Source: Mycobacterium sp. DL440 (lineage in GTDB: Bacteria > Actinomycetota > Actinomycetes > Mycobacteriales > Mycobacteriaceae). From it: DNA of 64,000 nt. Under the pieces are notes generated by a model. That model worked only from the letters and a program-made list of their open reading frames with translations, ran no database searches and was not told where the DNA came from. This document shows positions 8,762 to 18,749 of the stretch, in pieces. Numbering within the stretch: position 1 is the first letter of the stretch; each line of letters starts with the position of its first letter. The position numbers and the translations under genes are program-made. The stretch spans positions 2,681,054 through 2,745,053 of the forward strand of contig NZ_CP050191.1 in assembly GCF_011745145.1 (NCBI RefSeq). The letters are read 5' to 3'.

Positions 8762-9398
8762 CCGCGTGCAGGTTCTTCGACGTCGGTGAGGCGGACACCG
8801 TCGCCGGGTCCGGACACGTCCGCAGTACCCGGTCGGCGGTTCCGGCGGTGGTGACCGTGAACCAGTAGTGCTCATTCTTGTAGTGGTGTTGCCGATGATT
8901 CCGCCAAACCGCACGGTATGCACGGGTTTTCGGCTTGTAGTCGCTGTGGACCAGGTAGTGGCACCACTCGTAGGACAGGCCGAGCACTGTCAGCACCGAA
9001 AGAAACGTCAACCCCAGTCCGGTCCGCGAAAAGGCCAGGAATGCCACCGTCATTGCGACGGGCAGGATCCACAGCAGGGCCCGCCACGGTATGAAGATCA
9101 GCGGGATATCGCGCGGGTCGACATGGTGGAGCCGGTGATCGCGAGCCAGCAGAGAATCCAGTGTGAACGGGCCGAATTGCCTTGGCCGCCAGTGCAGTAC
9201 GAAGACGTGGATGATCCACTCGAAGAACGGGAACACCGCAAGCATCACCACAGGCACCAGCAGGTCGGTGAGTTGCCAGTCTCCGACGGCACACCGCGCG
9301 ACGACGCTGACGATCAGCGCGGTGCCGATCATCCAGGGGGAGAGGTGCCTGATGAATTCCCGTACCGCGTCACCCAAGGTGAAAGCGTTGCGCGTCAT
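8718..9398 (-). CDS. fatty acid hydroxylase / sterol desaturase superfamily membrane protein
   Basis: This 226-aa membrane protein carries the histidine clusters of the di-iron hydroxylase superfamily: HVFVLH (about residue 65), DHRLHH (about 86), HYLVH and [13 protein letters not shown] (about 168-180). It should hydroxylate or desaturate a lipid in the membrane. Its ATG overlaps the TGA of the GntR regulator gene (ATGA), so the two are translationally coupled. This suggests that the regulator senses a substrate or product. The convergent 3' end overlaps ldtA by 44 bp. Confidence 0.85.
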   Translation of the reverse strand: MTRNAFTLGDAVREFIRHLSPWMIGTALIVSVVARCAVGDWQLTDLLVPVVMLAVFPFFEWIIHVFVLHWRPRQFGPFTLDSLLARDHRLHHVDPRDIPLIFIPWRALLWILPVAMTVAFLAFSRTGLGLTFLSVLTVLGLSYEWCHYLVHSDYKPKTRAYRAVWRNHRQHHYKNEHYWFTVTTAGTADRVLRTCPDPATVSASPTSKNLHAAMPARQWGRPGSPC

Positions 9399-10117
9399 CG
9401 GTTTTCCTCCAATGCCTTGAGTGCGCCGATGAGCGCGTTGGTGGCCGGCTCCAGCAGGTCCTGGGCAGCGTGGCCGGAGGCTGCCGGATCACCCGCCTCG
9501 ATGGCCGCCACGATCCGCCGGTACGCGTCGGGACGGCCGACCTCAGCGGCCATCATGGTGGCCAACGCCGGAAGTGCGGGCTCGTAGGTTTGCCGAAGGG
9601 TGTTGTACATCAACCGGAACGCGATCGAATCCGCGCCGTCGACGATCAGGTCCCAGAAGGTGAGCGCGTGGCGCTGTTGCTCCACCGGATCGGATTCGGC
9701 CGCCAATGCGTCGACCGTGCGGGAGAGTTGTGTGACCACCTCCGACGGCGCCCGCTCGGCGGCCAGCTCGGCGACCCTGGGTCCGTTGTGCAGGCGGGTT
9801 TCCAGGATGCTGCGAACCACACTCACGTCGAGCTCGCCCGCGCGCAACAGGAGTCGGGGCAACAGGTCCAGGCCGGCATGCCTGCGGAAGTCCCGCACCG
9901 TGGTGGAGTCGCCTTGCCGGACCTCGACCAAGCCGGCCTCGGTGAGCCGCTTGATCGCCTCCCGTATGGCCGGGCGGGACACCCCGAGTACCTCGGCGAG
10001 GCGGCGTTCACTGGGCAGCGATTCGCCGGGCTGCATCTGACCGCTGAGTACCTCGGCGACGATCTGCTCGAACACGTCCTCGGGCACGGATCGGCGGTTC
10101 ACCGGTTGTAACGCCAT
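9395..10117 (-). CDS. FadR-subfamily GntR transcriptional regulator
   Basis: This 240-aa protein has an N-terminal winged helix (residues 10-75) with [22 protein letters not shown], the GntR signature, and a C-terminal all-helical FCD ligand domain. Members of this subfamily usually repress a neighbouring metabolic gene and themselves and respond to carboxylic acids or acyl-CoA. Here the coupled downstream gene is a membrane hydroxylase. A palindrome at 10152-10166, 35 bp upstream of the start, fits the subfamily's operator. Confidence 0.9.
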   Translation of the reverse strand: MALQPVNRRSVPEDVFEQIVAEVLSGQMQPGESLPSERRLAEVLGVSRPAIREAIKRLTEAGLVEVRQGDSTTVRDFRRHAGLDLLPRLLLRAGELDVSVVRSILETRLHNGPRVAELAAERAPSEVVTQLSRTVDALAAESDPVEQQRHALTFWDLIVDGADSIAFRLMYNTLRQTYEPALPALATMMAAEVGRPDAYRRIVAAIEAGDPAASGHAAQDLLEPATNALIGALKALEENR

Positions 10118-10151
10118 ATGGCCATGCTGCCCGGCCAGCGGTCAGAGGTCA

Positions 10152-10166
10152 AGTGGTCAGACCACT
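10152..10166. promoter_or_regulatory. probable GntR/FadR-type operator
   Basis: AGTGGTCAGACCACT is a perfect 7-bp inverted repeat with a 1-base centre. It contains TGGTCAGACCA, which fits the TGGT-N3-ACCA pattern of FadR-subfamily operators. It sits just upstream of the GntR gene, so autoregulation of the regulator-hydroxylase operon is likely. Confidence 0.7.
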
Positions 10167-10170
10167 AGGT

Positions 10171-10962
10171 TCAGCGCAGCGCGGCGGCCGTCTCGGCGTC
10201 GGCCGGGAGAAAGGCCTCGATACTGAGTTCCGCGGCGGTCAGGTCCAGCGCGGTGCCGAAGGTGGTGACAGTGCTGAGGAAAGTCAGGACGGCGCCGTCG
10301 GGTGCGGTCAATTCCAATGGGACGACGACTCCGCCGAGATCGCGGACCGGCTCCATCCCTCCCGGATAGGACTCGATCTCGGTGAGAAGGCCGGCCAACT
10401 CAGCCGATCCGCTCACCGTGACCTCGCGACGCAGCCGGCTGATCAGGTGGTGGCGCCATTCCGCCAGGTTGCGGATGCGGGGTGCCATGCCCTCGGGGTG
10501 CAAGGTGATACGCAGCGCGTTGGGTCGGGCCAGCAGGTGCGGTGCGACGCCGTCCAGCATCACCGCGGTACCCGCATTGGCCTGCAACAGGTTCCAGGTG
10601 CGGTCGACGACCACGCAGGGAAAGGGGTTGTAGGCGTCCAACACTCGGGTTACCCCGTCGCGCACCGCGGTCATCTCGGGATCCTCCAGTGTCCGCTCGG
10701 CATAAACCGGTGCCAGTCCCGCGGCGAGGAGCAGTTGGTTCTGGTCCCGCAGCGGCACCTCCAGCGCTTCGGCGAGCCGCAGAACCATGGCTCGGCTCGG
10801 TACCGACCGCCCGGTCTCGATGAAACTGAGATGGCGCGCCGAAACCTCGGCCTCGATGGCCAGGTCCAGCTGGCTGATGCGGCGCCGTAATCGCCAGTCG
10901 CGCATGAGCGATCCGATAGGTGTCTGGGTTGCCGCACTCGTCACCACCCGAGTCTCGCTCAC
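10171..10962 (-). CDS. XRE-family regulator with MmyB-like C-terminal ligand domain
   Basis: This is a protein of about 263 residues. The helix-turn-helix (about residues 15-70) includes LRRRISQLDLAIEAEVSARH and SFIETGRSVPSR. The rest matches the MmyB-like domain, a PAS-like pocket reported to bind fatty acids in this group (motifs VVDRTWNLLQANAG, LRITLHPEGM). A start at GTG 10962 was chosen over the longer frame, because the longer one would read through a palindrome that looks like the operator. The divergent target is probably the small membrane protein at 11053. Confidence 0.83.
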   Translation of the reverse strand: MSETRVVTSAATQTPIGSLMRDWRLRRRISQLDLAIEAEVSARHLSFIETGRSVPSRAMVLRLAEALEVPLRDQNQLLLAAGLAPVYAERTLEDPEMTAVRDGVTRVLDAYNPFPCVVVDRTWNLLQANAGTAVMLDGVAPHLLARPNALRITLHPEGMAPRIRNLAEWRHHLISRLRREVTVSGSAELAGLLTEIESYPGGMEPVRDLGGVVVPLELTAPDGAVLTFLSTVTTFGTALDLTAAELSIEAFLPADAETAAALR

Positions 10963-10988
10963 GCAGGTGGCGATAACCACTACCTGAG

Positions 10989-11009
10989 GGGTAATTGCGC
11001 TGATTACCC
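10989..11009. promoter_or_regulatory. palindromic operator candidate between the XRE gene and the membrane protein gene
   Basis: GGGTAAT (10989-10995) and ATTACCC (11003-11009) are perfect 7-bp arms with a 7-base spacer. They lie between two divergent starts (10962 minus, 11053 plus). Regulators of this class usually bind such a site to control themselves and the adjacent gene. Confidence 0.6.
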
Positions 11010-11052
11010 ACGCCACGTCATGGTTGGTCTCGTCCCCACGAAGGAGGCAGCA

Positions 11053-11376
11053 ATGAGCGAAAAAGCCCAGTCATACCAATCGATTCCGCGTTGGCTGCAC
11101 GCCGTCATGGCGGCGGACAGGGCGGGGTCGGCCGCCTACATCGGAGTCGGCTTCTTCTTCGCGCCGGCGCTCGCGGTGGTATCGCCGTGGCCCGCGCTGA
11201 CCACGGCGCTCTGGATTGCGATCGCGCTCGCGGGCCTCTGGCTCGGGCTTCTCGGCATCGCGATGGCAACCGGTCTGGCGTTCGTACTGCGGTCGAACAC
11301 CGAAATCCCGGAGGACTACTGGCGATCGATCATCGACTATCCGACCGGCCGCGGTAATCCACCTGCCAATGTTTGA
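11053..11376 (+). CDS. small two-helix membrane protein, likely target of the XRE regulator
   Basis: This 107-aa protein has an excellent ribosome binding site (AAGGAGGCAGCA before the ATG). Two or three hydrophobic stretches (about residues 23-45 and 50-82) indicate a membrane protein; the C-terminus EDYWRSIIDYPTGRG is cytosolic or external and polar. No family was recognised. It is divergent from the MmyB-like regulator. The 3' end overlaps the convergent P450 gene by 47 bp. Confidence 0.8.
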   Translation: MSEKAQSYQSIPRWLHAVMAADRAGSAAYIGVGFFFAPALAVVSPWPALTTALWIAIALAGLWLGLLGIAMATGLAFVLRSNTEIPEDYWRSIIDYPTGRGNPPANV

Positions 11377-12577
11377 TGCCGTTGAGCCAACCCGACCGGA
11401 GCCGTTCGGGCGCCGCCAGTGGCGTCAGGTCGGGCATCCCGTCGGCGATCGCGTTGAAGATCAGGTCGATCGTCATCCGGGCCAGGTTGGCGCCGACGCA
11501 GTAGTGCGCGCCTGTGCCGCCGAATCCCACGTGCGGGTTGGGATCCCGCAGGATGTCGAAGCGGTACGGGTCGTCGAACACGTCCTCGTCGAAGTTCGCC
11601 GAGCGGTAGAACATCACCACCCGTTGGCCCTTCTTGATCGGCACGCCGGCCAGCTCGGTGTCTTCCAGTGCGGTGCGCTGGAATGACGTGACGGGTGTCG
11701 CCCACCGGACGATCTCGTCAGCCGCGGTGCCCGGGCGCTCGCGTTTGAACAACTCCCACTGGTCAGGGTGATCGGCGAAGGCCATCATGCCCTGGGTGAT
11801 CGAGTTCCGGGTCGTCTCGTTGCCGGCCACCGCGAGCAGGATGACGAAGAAGCCGAACTCGTCGTCGGAGAGTTTGTGCCCCTCGACGTCAGCCTGCAGA
11901 AGCGTGGTGACCAGATCGTCGCCTGGGTTCTTCGTCCGCTCGGCCGCCATCTGCATCCCGTACATGATCAACTCGACCGAGGCGCTGATCGCATCGTTGG
12001 AGGCGAACTCCGGGTCCTGGTCGCCGACCATCTGATTGGACCAGTCGAACAACTTCATGCGGTCTTCCTGCGGCACGCCCATCAGCCCCGCGATCGCCTG
12101 AAGCGGCAATTCGCAGGAGACCTGCTCGACGAAATCCCCCGAGCCCTCGGCTGCGGCGGCCGCGACAATGGCTCGGGCCCGGTCGGCCAGGTCGGCGCGC
12201 AGGCGTTCGATCGCCCGGGGAGTGAAGGCCCGCGAGATGATTTTGCGCAGATGTGTGTGGTGCGGGGCGTCCATGTTGAGCATGACGAACTTGCCCTGTT
12301 CGATCTGCTGCTGGACGGTGCCGTCGCGATAGCGCGGGAGGGCGGTCTTCTCCTGGCTGGAGAACACGTCGCTGCGCAGTGAGACGTCTTTGACGTCCTT
12401 GTGCTTCGTGACGACCCAGAACCCGCCGTCGTCGAACCCTCCTTGGCCGAGCGGCTGTTCATTCCACCAGATCGGAGCCAGCTTGCGCATCTCCGCGAGT
12501 TCCTCGACAGGAAGTCGTTCGGCGTAGATGTCGGGATCGGTGAAGTCGAATCCGGGCGGGAGTCTGAGAGTCGGCAT
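11330..12577 (-). CDS. cyp125: cytochrome P450, CYP125 family (steroid C26/C27 oxidase-like)
   Basis: This 415-aa P450 has the I-helix AGNETTRNS, EIVR in the K helix, and the haem loop FGGTGAHYCVGANLARM with Cys360 as thiolate ligand. Long strings such as PPGFDFTDPDIYAERLPV, FVMLNMDAPHHT and SGWLNGIKHWQVDY match CYP125 (Rv3545c), which oxidises the terminal methyl of the cholesterol side chain. The cholesterol locus itself is not in this window, so this is probably a paralogue. The ATG at 12577 follows GAGGAG. A KstR-type palindrome lies 108 bp upstream. Confidence 0.88.
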   Translation of the reverse strand: MPTLRLPPGFDFTDPDIYAERLPVEELAEMRKLAPIWWNEQPLGQGGFDDGGFWVVTKHKDVKDVSLRSDVFSSQEKTALPRYRDGTVQQQIEQGKFVMLNMDAPHHTHLRKIISRAFTPRAIERLRADLADRARAIVAAAAAEGSGDFVEQVSCELPLQAIAGLMGVPQEDRMKLFDWSNQMVGDQDPEFASNDAISASVELIMYGMQMAAERTKNPGDDLVTTLLQADVEGHKLSDDEFGFFVILLAVAGNETTRNSITQGMMAFADHPDQWELFKRERPGTAADEIVRWATPVTSFQRTALEDTELAGVPIKKGQRVVMFYRSANFDEDVFDDPYRFDILRDPNPHVGFGGTGAHYCVGANLARMTIDLIFNAIADGMPDLTPLAAPERLRSGWLNGIKHWQVDYRGRSDSR

Positions 12578-12604
12578 GGCGTTGGCGCTCCTCGCGACGA
12601 CGTT

Positions 12605-12632
12605 GTGTAGTGGCGTAAAGCCATTGCTACAC
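12605..12632. repeat. interrupted inverted repeat in the leader of the CYP125-type gene
   Basis: GTGTAGTGGC (12605-12614) and GCCA-TTG-CTACAC (12620-12632) pair over a GTAAA loop with a 3-base bulge. It starts 28 bp before the P450 start codon. It may be an operator or an mRNA hairpin; no known regulator motif was recognised. Confidence 0.5.
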
Positions 12633-12684
12633 CACAGGTGGGGCCCCTTGGAGCAGGTTTCGGAAACTCCCACATCGTTGGTAT

Positions 12685-12698
12685 TGGAACGTGTTCCC
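12685..12698. promoter_or_regulatory. KstR-like operator candidate
   Basis: TGGAACGTGTTCCC fits the KstR core (T-N2-AAC-N2-GTT-N2-A) except for the last base, and it is palindromic over GGAACGTGTTCC. It lies between the divergent CYP125-type gene and the secreted Pro-rich protein gene. KstR represses cholesterol catabolism genes in mycobacteria. Confidence 0.55.
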
Positions 12699-12784
12699 GT
12701 GCTTGCGCTGTAACGGGTGGACGAGCGCAACGATGCACTCAGCGTTACCATCTGTCCCTGGAGCAACAGCAGGAGGAAATTGAG

Positions 12785-13369
12785 ATGCACGTCGACATCC
12801 GGAGGATTGCGTCGGTACTGGCGTGCGGTGTGTCGGGGCCCCTCCTTGCGCTGTCGGTGGCCGGCGCGGCCGCTGCCGAACCTGGAGCCCCGGTGGTCCC
12901 GCCCGCTCCCGTGCCGGTTCCCGCACCGGCATTGTCAGCGGCACCGGGATCGGCGCCCGGGCCGATAGCGCAGGCCGCCGGAGATCCGGGAGCAGCGCCG
13001 GTCGCACCCCCGGTGGGAACCCCGCATCTGGCGAGCCCGGACGCCCTGCCACCGGGGGCGACCATGGACCCCACCGGACAGGGAAATGAGGCCCCCAACA
13101 GGAGCTATCTCAAGGACCTGTGGCACGCCGTGCAGAACCAGGAGATCAGCGGCAAGGAAGCACTGATACTCGGGATCGCGCAACGCGGGATGAACACGCC
13201 GGTTCCGGGTCAGGCGCCCGGCCCGAACGTACCGATCTCACCGGGCGCGTCGGGTGAGATGGGCGGACCTGTTCCACCGGAAGCATCGATGCCAGCGGGC
13301 ACGCCGATGCCACCGGGAGCGCCCGTGCCCGCCGCGCCGGGCGGACCGCCGCCGGCGCCCCTGCCCTGA
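12785..13369 (+). CDS. secreted Pro/Ala-rich protein
   Basis: This 194-aa protein has a signal peptide (residues 1-32, cleavage after GAAAAEP) and is otherwise dominated by Pro, Ala and Gly. A short ordered island lies at about residues 103-135 (RSYLKDLWHAVQNQEISGKE), probably one or two helices. AGGAGG stands 7 bases before the ATG. The island is the only part likely to fold; the flanks would be extended in the cell envelope. Function is unknown. Confidence 0.8.
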   Translation: MHVDIRRIASVLACGVSGPLLALSVAGAAAAEPGAPVVPPAPVPVPAPALSAAPGSAPGPIAQAAGDPGAAPVAPPVGTPHLASPDALPPGATMDPTGQGNEAPNRSYLKDLWHAVQNQEISGKEALILGIAQRGMNTPVPGQAPGPNVPISPGASGEMGGPVPPEASMPAGTPMPPGAPVPAAPGGPPPAPLP

Positions 13370-13385
13370 GGTCCGGATAAATCGA

Positions 13386-15631
<2,246 letters not shown>

Positions 15632-15635
<4 letters not shown>

Positions 15636-16207
15636 GACGATGTTCCTTCCGGCAGGAGCTCATGCAATTGACCGTGGATCAGATCCAGCGGTTTGACGTC
15701 GCGGGTGGCGCGGGCGACGACGATCGCGCCCTCGATGGCGGTGAGAATCAGCATGGCCAGTTCGTCTGCCCGATCCGGGCCGGCGCCATCGCCGCGCAGT
15801 CGGTCGGCGATCAGCCCGGTCCACCGGGTGAACGCGGCCCCGGCGCGTTCCAGTACCGGGTCGGGAGCGTCGGCCTGCTGCGGGTCGCCCGCTTCCACCG
15901 CAACCGCGACGACAGGGCAACCGGCACGGAAGTCGGAACCGAGAAGTTGCTTGCGGTACATCGCGATCATGCCGTCGAGCAGAGCCGCCGCACTGTCGGC
16001 CTCGGCCAGGCGGGTCACCACGTAATCGCCAGCGTAATCGATTGCCTCGCACAGGATTTGGGTGCGGCCGCCGGGAAAGTAGTGGTAGGCCGATCCGCGA
16101 GGTGCACCGCTGTGGGCCAGTACGTCGGCGATCGCGGTCGGATGTGCTCCGCGCTCCCGAATCAGCAATGCGGCCGAGGCCACCATGCGCTCACGAGGAC
16201 CAGCCAT
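15632..16207 (-). CDS. TetR-family repressor of the molybdopterin enzyme operon
   Basis: This 191-aa protein has an N-terminal helix-turn-helix, ATAIADVLAHSGAPRGSAYHYFPGGR-like in layout (about residues 22-50), and a C-terminal ligand domain of the YxaF/LmrA type. The start at 16207 was preferred because the longer frame begins inside a perfect palindrome that must be its operator. It is translationally coupled to the molybdopterin oxidoreductase, so the repressor and enzyme form a self-regulated operon. Confidence 0.9.
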
Positions 16208-16225
16208 CGGACGCCCTTTCGCCGC

Positions 16226-16249
16226 ATTATGTATGCAACCATACATAAT
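16226..16249. promoter_or_regulatory. TetR operator: perfect 10-bp palindrome
   Basis: ATTATGTATG (16226-16235) and CATACATAAT (16240-16249) are exact inverted repeats around CAAC. The site is AT-rich in GC-rich surroundings and sits 19 bp upstream of the TetR start codon. It is a textbook TetR-type autoregulatory operator. Confidence 0.85.
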
Positions 16250-16290
16250 GGACGGGCACGGGTCTATCCCCGGCGCAGCACATATGACCT

Positions 16291-16333
16291 GCGCGGCGGA
16301 TTGCTGCTTGATAGTGGCTGCAATCCGCCGCGC
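16291..16333. terminator. strong hairpin downstream of the nitronate monooxygenase-like gene
   Basis: GCGCGGCGGATTGC (16291-16304) and its exact reverse complement (16320-16333) are separated by 15 bases. It lies 82 bp after the stop of the minus-strand gene. There is no U-tract, as is common for mycobacterial intrinsic terminators; the terminator role is inferred. Confidence 0.55.
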
Positions 16334-16414
16334 CGATGATCTAAGCGGCCGTGACGGTCCGTAGCAGGGCCGGCATTACGCGGCCGATCAGGAACCCGCT
16401 GCCGGCGGCCTCAA

Positions 16415-17545
16415 TCACACGCCGGCAGCCTCGTTCAGCGCATTGAGGTTGCCCGTCGCCTCCAGGTATTCCTGCACCCAGCGCTCGATCACCGCGGAGG
16501 TCTTCTCCACCTTCTCGAACTGGCCGACGACCTGGCCGACCGGGTTGAACGCCACGTCGACGCTCTCGTTCGGATACTTGTGCGTCGCGGCCACGGCCAT
16601 GCCGGACACCATGTACTGCAACGGCATGCCGAGCGGCTTGGGGTTCTCCGGGTTCTCCCAGGCCTCGGTCCAGTCGTTGCGCAGCATGCGGGCCGGCTTG
16701 CCGGTGAACGACCGGCTGCGCACGGTGTCCTTGCTGGTGGCCTTCGCGTAGGCGGCGTGCTGCTGCTCGGTGTGCTCGGACTCCTCGACCATGACCCACT
16801 GCGATCCGGTCCAGGCGCCCTGCGCGCCCAGCGCCAGCGCCGCGGCGATCTGCTGGCCACTGCCGATACCGCCGGCTGCCAGCACCGGCACCGGGGCGAC
16901 TTCCTTGACCACCTGGGGCCACAGCACGATCGAGCCGATTTCACCGCTGTGTCCGCCGGCCTCGCCGCCCTGGGCGATGATGATGTCGACCCCGGCATCG
17001 GCGTGCTTGCGGGCCTGCGACGGCGAGCCGCACAGCGCGGCGACCTTACGCCCCTCGGCGTGGATGCGGTCGATCATGTCTTTCGGCGGGGTGCCGAGTG
17101 CGTTGGCGATCAGCGTCATCTTGGGGTGCTTGAGTGCGATCTCGACCTGCGGGGTGGCAGTGGCCTCGGTCCAGCCCAGCAGTTGCAGCGCGTCGTCGCC
17201 GCTGTGCTCGACGGGCACGCCGTGGTCGGCGAGGATCTTGCGCGCGAAGTCCAGGTGCTCCTGGGGCACCAGGGACTGCAGCATGCCCTTGAGGTCGTCG
17301 GCTGACATGTTGGCGTCCATGCCCTCGTACTTGTTCGGGATCACGATGTCGACGCCGTACGGGTGGTCACCGATGTGCTCATCGATCCAGTTGAGCTCGA
17401 TCTCGAGCTGCTCGGGGGTGAATCCGACGGCGCCCAGCACGCCGAAACCACCGGCCTTGCTGACGGCGACCACGACGTCGCGACAGTGGGTAAATGCGAA
17501 GATCGGGACGTCGATCCCGAGCTCGTCGCAGAGTGCGGTGTGCAT
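16415..17545 (-). CDS. nitronate monooxygenase / NAD(P)H-dependent flavin oxidoreductase (Rv1533-like)
   Basis: This is a 376-aa FMN-dependent TIM-barrel enzyme. Signatures are HCRDVVVAVSKAGGFGVLGA (residues 20-39), IIIAQGGEAGGHSGE, AAGGIGSGQQIAAALALGA and TGKPARMLRN. Homologues include M. tuberculosis Rv1533. A related protein (Rv3553, IpdC) works in steroid ring breakdown, and a perfect KstR-type box 63 bp upstream supports a steroid link here. The ATG at 17545 was chosen because GAAGGAG stands 7 bases before it; the ATG 15 bases earlier would overlap that site. Confidence 0.87.
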   Translation of the reverse strand: MHTALCDELGIDVPIFAFTHCRDVVVAVSKAGGFGVLGAVGFTPEQLEIELNWIDEHIGDHPYGVDIVIPNKYEGMDANMSADDLKGMLQSLVPQEHLDFARKILADHGVPVEHSGDDALQLLGWTEATATPQVEIALKHPKMTLIANALGTPPKDMIDRIHAEGRKVAALCGSPSQARKHADAGVDIIIAQGGEAGGHSGEIGSIVLWPQVVKEVAPVPVLAAGGIGSGQQIAAALALGAQGAWTGSQWVMVEESEHTEQQHAAYAKATSKDTVRSRSFTGKPARMLRNDWTEAWENPENPKPLGMPLQYMVSGMAVAATHKYPNESVDVAFNPVGQVVGQFEKVEKTSAVIERWVQEYLEATGNLNALNEAAGV

Positions 17546-17607
17546 TCGGAGCTCCTTCAATGGCGGTGCGGTTTGCGAGTCCCCGGCCGATCCGACCCGG
17601 ACAGAAG

Positions 17608-17621
17608 TGAAACGTGTTCTA
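17608..17621. promoter_or_regulatory. KstR-type operator
   Basis: TGAAACGTGTTCTA matches the KstR consensus T-N2-AAC-N2-GTT-N2-A at every fixed position. It lies 63 bp upstream of the nitronate monooxygenase-like start, where a repressor would block transcription. Confidence 0.7.
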
Positions 17622-17665
17622 GTTTAGTACCACGACGGATTGTTTCGGGGCTCGACCCGGCAGAT

Positions 17666-17890
17666 TCAGGCAAGGTCGGCGACGAAAGACACTTCGTTGC
17701 CGACCGGGTCGGCGACGTCGGTCACGGCGACCGTGTCAGCGATGACCTGCGGCTCTCCGACTGTCACACCGTCGCCCCGCAGCCGGGCGACGGTGGCTTC
17801 GAGATCGTCGATCCCGAATCGCACGGCGGTCCGGCCTGCGCCGACGGGATCGGTGACGACCTGTAGCCACGTGTGCCGGTCAGCTGCCAT
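17666..17890 (-). CDS. VOC (glyoxalase-fold) protein, C-terminal half only
   Basis: This 74-aa ORF encodes what looks like the second beta-alpha-beta-beta-beta module of a vicinal oxygen chelate protein: AVRFGIDDLEATVARLRGDGV, then VTDVADPVGNEVSFV. Normal single-domain family members have about 120-130 residues, so the first module is missing. It may be a decayed remnant or a minimal one-module protein that dimerises. The sequence upstream of 17890 does not continue the fold. Confidence 0.6.
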   Translation of the reverse strand: MAADRHTWLQVVTDPVGAGRTAVRFGIDDLEATVARLRGDGVTVGEPQVIADTVAVTDVADPVGNEVSFVADLA

Positions 17891-17901
17891 TCAGCGACAC
17901 C

Positions 17902-17915
17902 TGGAACCGGTTCCC
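17902..17915. promoter_or_regulatory. weak KstR-like palindrome
   Basis: TGGAACCGGTTCCC fits the KstR pattern except at the last base. A half site GTGTTCTA follows at 17922-17929. It lies between the VOC fragment and the HAD gene, which diverge. Whether it is functional is uncertain. Confidence 0.35.
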
Positions 17916-17984
17916 GGTCGAGTGTTCTAGTCCTGATCCGGTCTCGATTGGCCGATTGTCGTGGCGGCTTGGTGTACTAGCCCC

Positions 17985-18749
17985 ATGGGCCGCACGTTGT
18001 CGCCACCCGCGTCACTCGATGAAATCGGGGACGGGCCGGGTGGCGCGCAGGTGGGGGCCTTCTTCGACCTGGACGGCACGTTGGTGGACGGATTCACCGC
18101 CACGGCGCACGCCGGTCATCGCATCCGCCGGCGGCAGGCCGCTGCCGGCGAGATTCTCGGAATCGTCGAAGCCTCGGTGCGGTACCGGATCGGCCGGATG
18201 CCGTTCGAGCGGCTGCTGGTGCGGGCGGCCGGATACCTACGTGGCGAATCCCTGCTCGAGCTCGACGAGCTGGGCGAGTACCTGTTCGAGAGTCGCATCA
18301 ACCAGCGGGTCTACCCGCACATGCGGGACGTCGTGCGTCGTCATCAGGACCGCGGCCATACCGTCGTGATGAGTTCCTCGGCTCTGACCATCCACGCCGA
18401 GCCGGTGGCCCGCCACCTCGGGATCGGCCACGTGCTGTGCAACCACTTCACGACAGACGGCCAGGGGCGGCTGACCGGGGGTATCGTCGAACCCATCATC
18501 TGGGGCGCGCGCAAAGCCGCTGCGGTGCAAGATTTCTGCCATGCCAGACAGGTCGACCTGGCCCACAGCTATTTCTATGCCGACGGCGACGAGGACGGCG
18601 CGCTGATGCGGTTGGTGGGCCGGCCTCGGCCGGTTAATCCGCGGCCGGGCCTGGCCGCGGCCGCCACCGATCACGATTGGCCGGTGCTGACGCTGCCCAG
18701 GCCCGGTGGCCGCCGCCGCGGCGAGGGCAGACTACGGCCGGGCGCCTAG
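17985..18749 (+). CDS. HAD-IB family phosphatase (SerB-like domain)
   Basis: This 254-aa protein has the HAD nucleophile motif FFDLDGTLVDG (about residues 23-33), motif II SSSALTIHAEP and motif III/IV YADGDEDGALM. It resembles the phosphoserine phosphatase-like half of the mycobacterial bifunctional protein Rv2483c (PlsC), but no acyltransferase domain follows, so it is stand-alone. The substrate could be a phospholipid head group or phosphoserine. The ATG at 17985 is chosen; a GTG at 17961 is the alternative. Confidence 0.8.
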   Translation: MGRTLSPPASLDEIGDGPGGAQVGAFFDLDGTLVDGFTATAHAGHRIRRRQAAAGEILGIVEASVRYRIGRMPFERLLVRAAGYLRGESLLELDELGEYLFESRINQRVYPHMRDVVRRHQDRGHTVVMSSSALTIHAEPVARHLGIGHVLCNHFTTDGQGRLTGGIVEPIIWGARKAAAVQDFCHARQVDLAHSYFYADGDEDGALMRLVGRPRPVNPRPGLAAAATDHDWPVLTLPRPGGRRRGEGRLRPGA

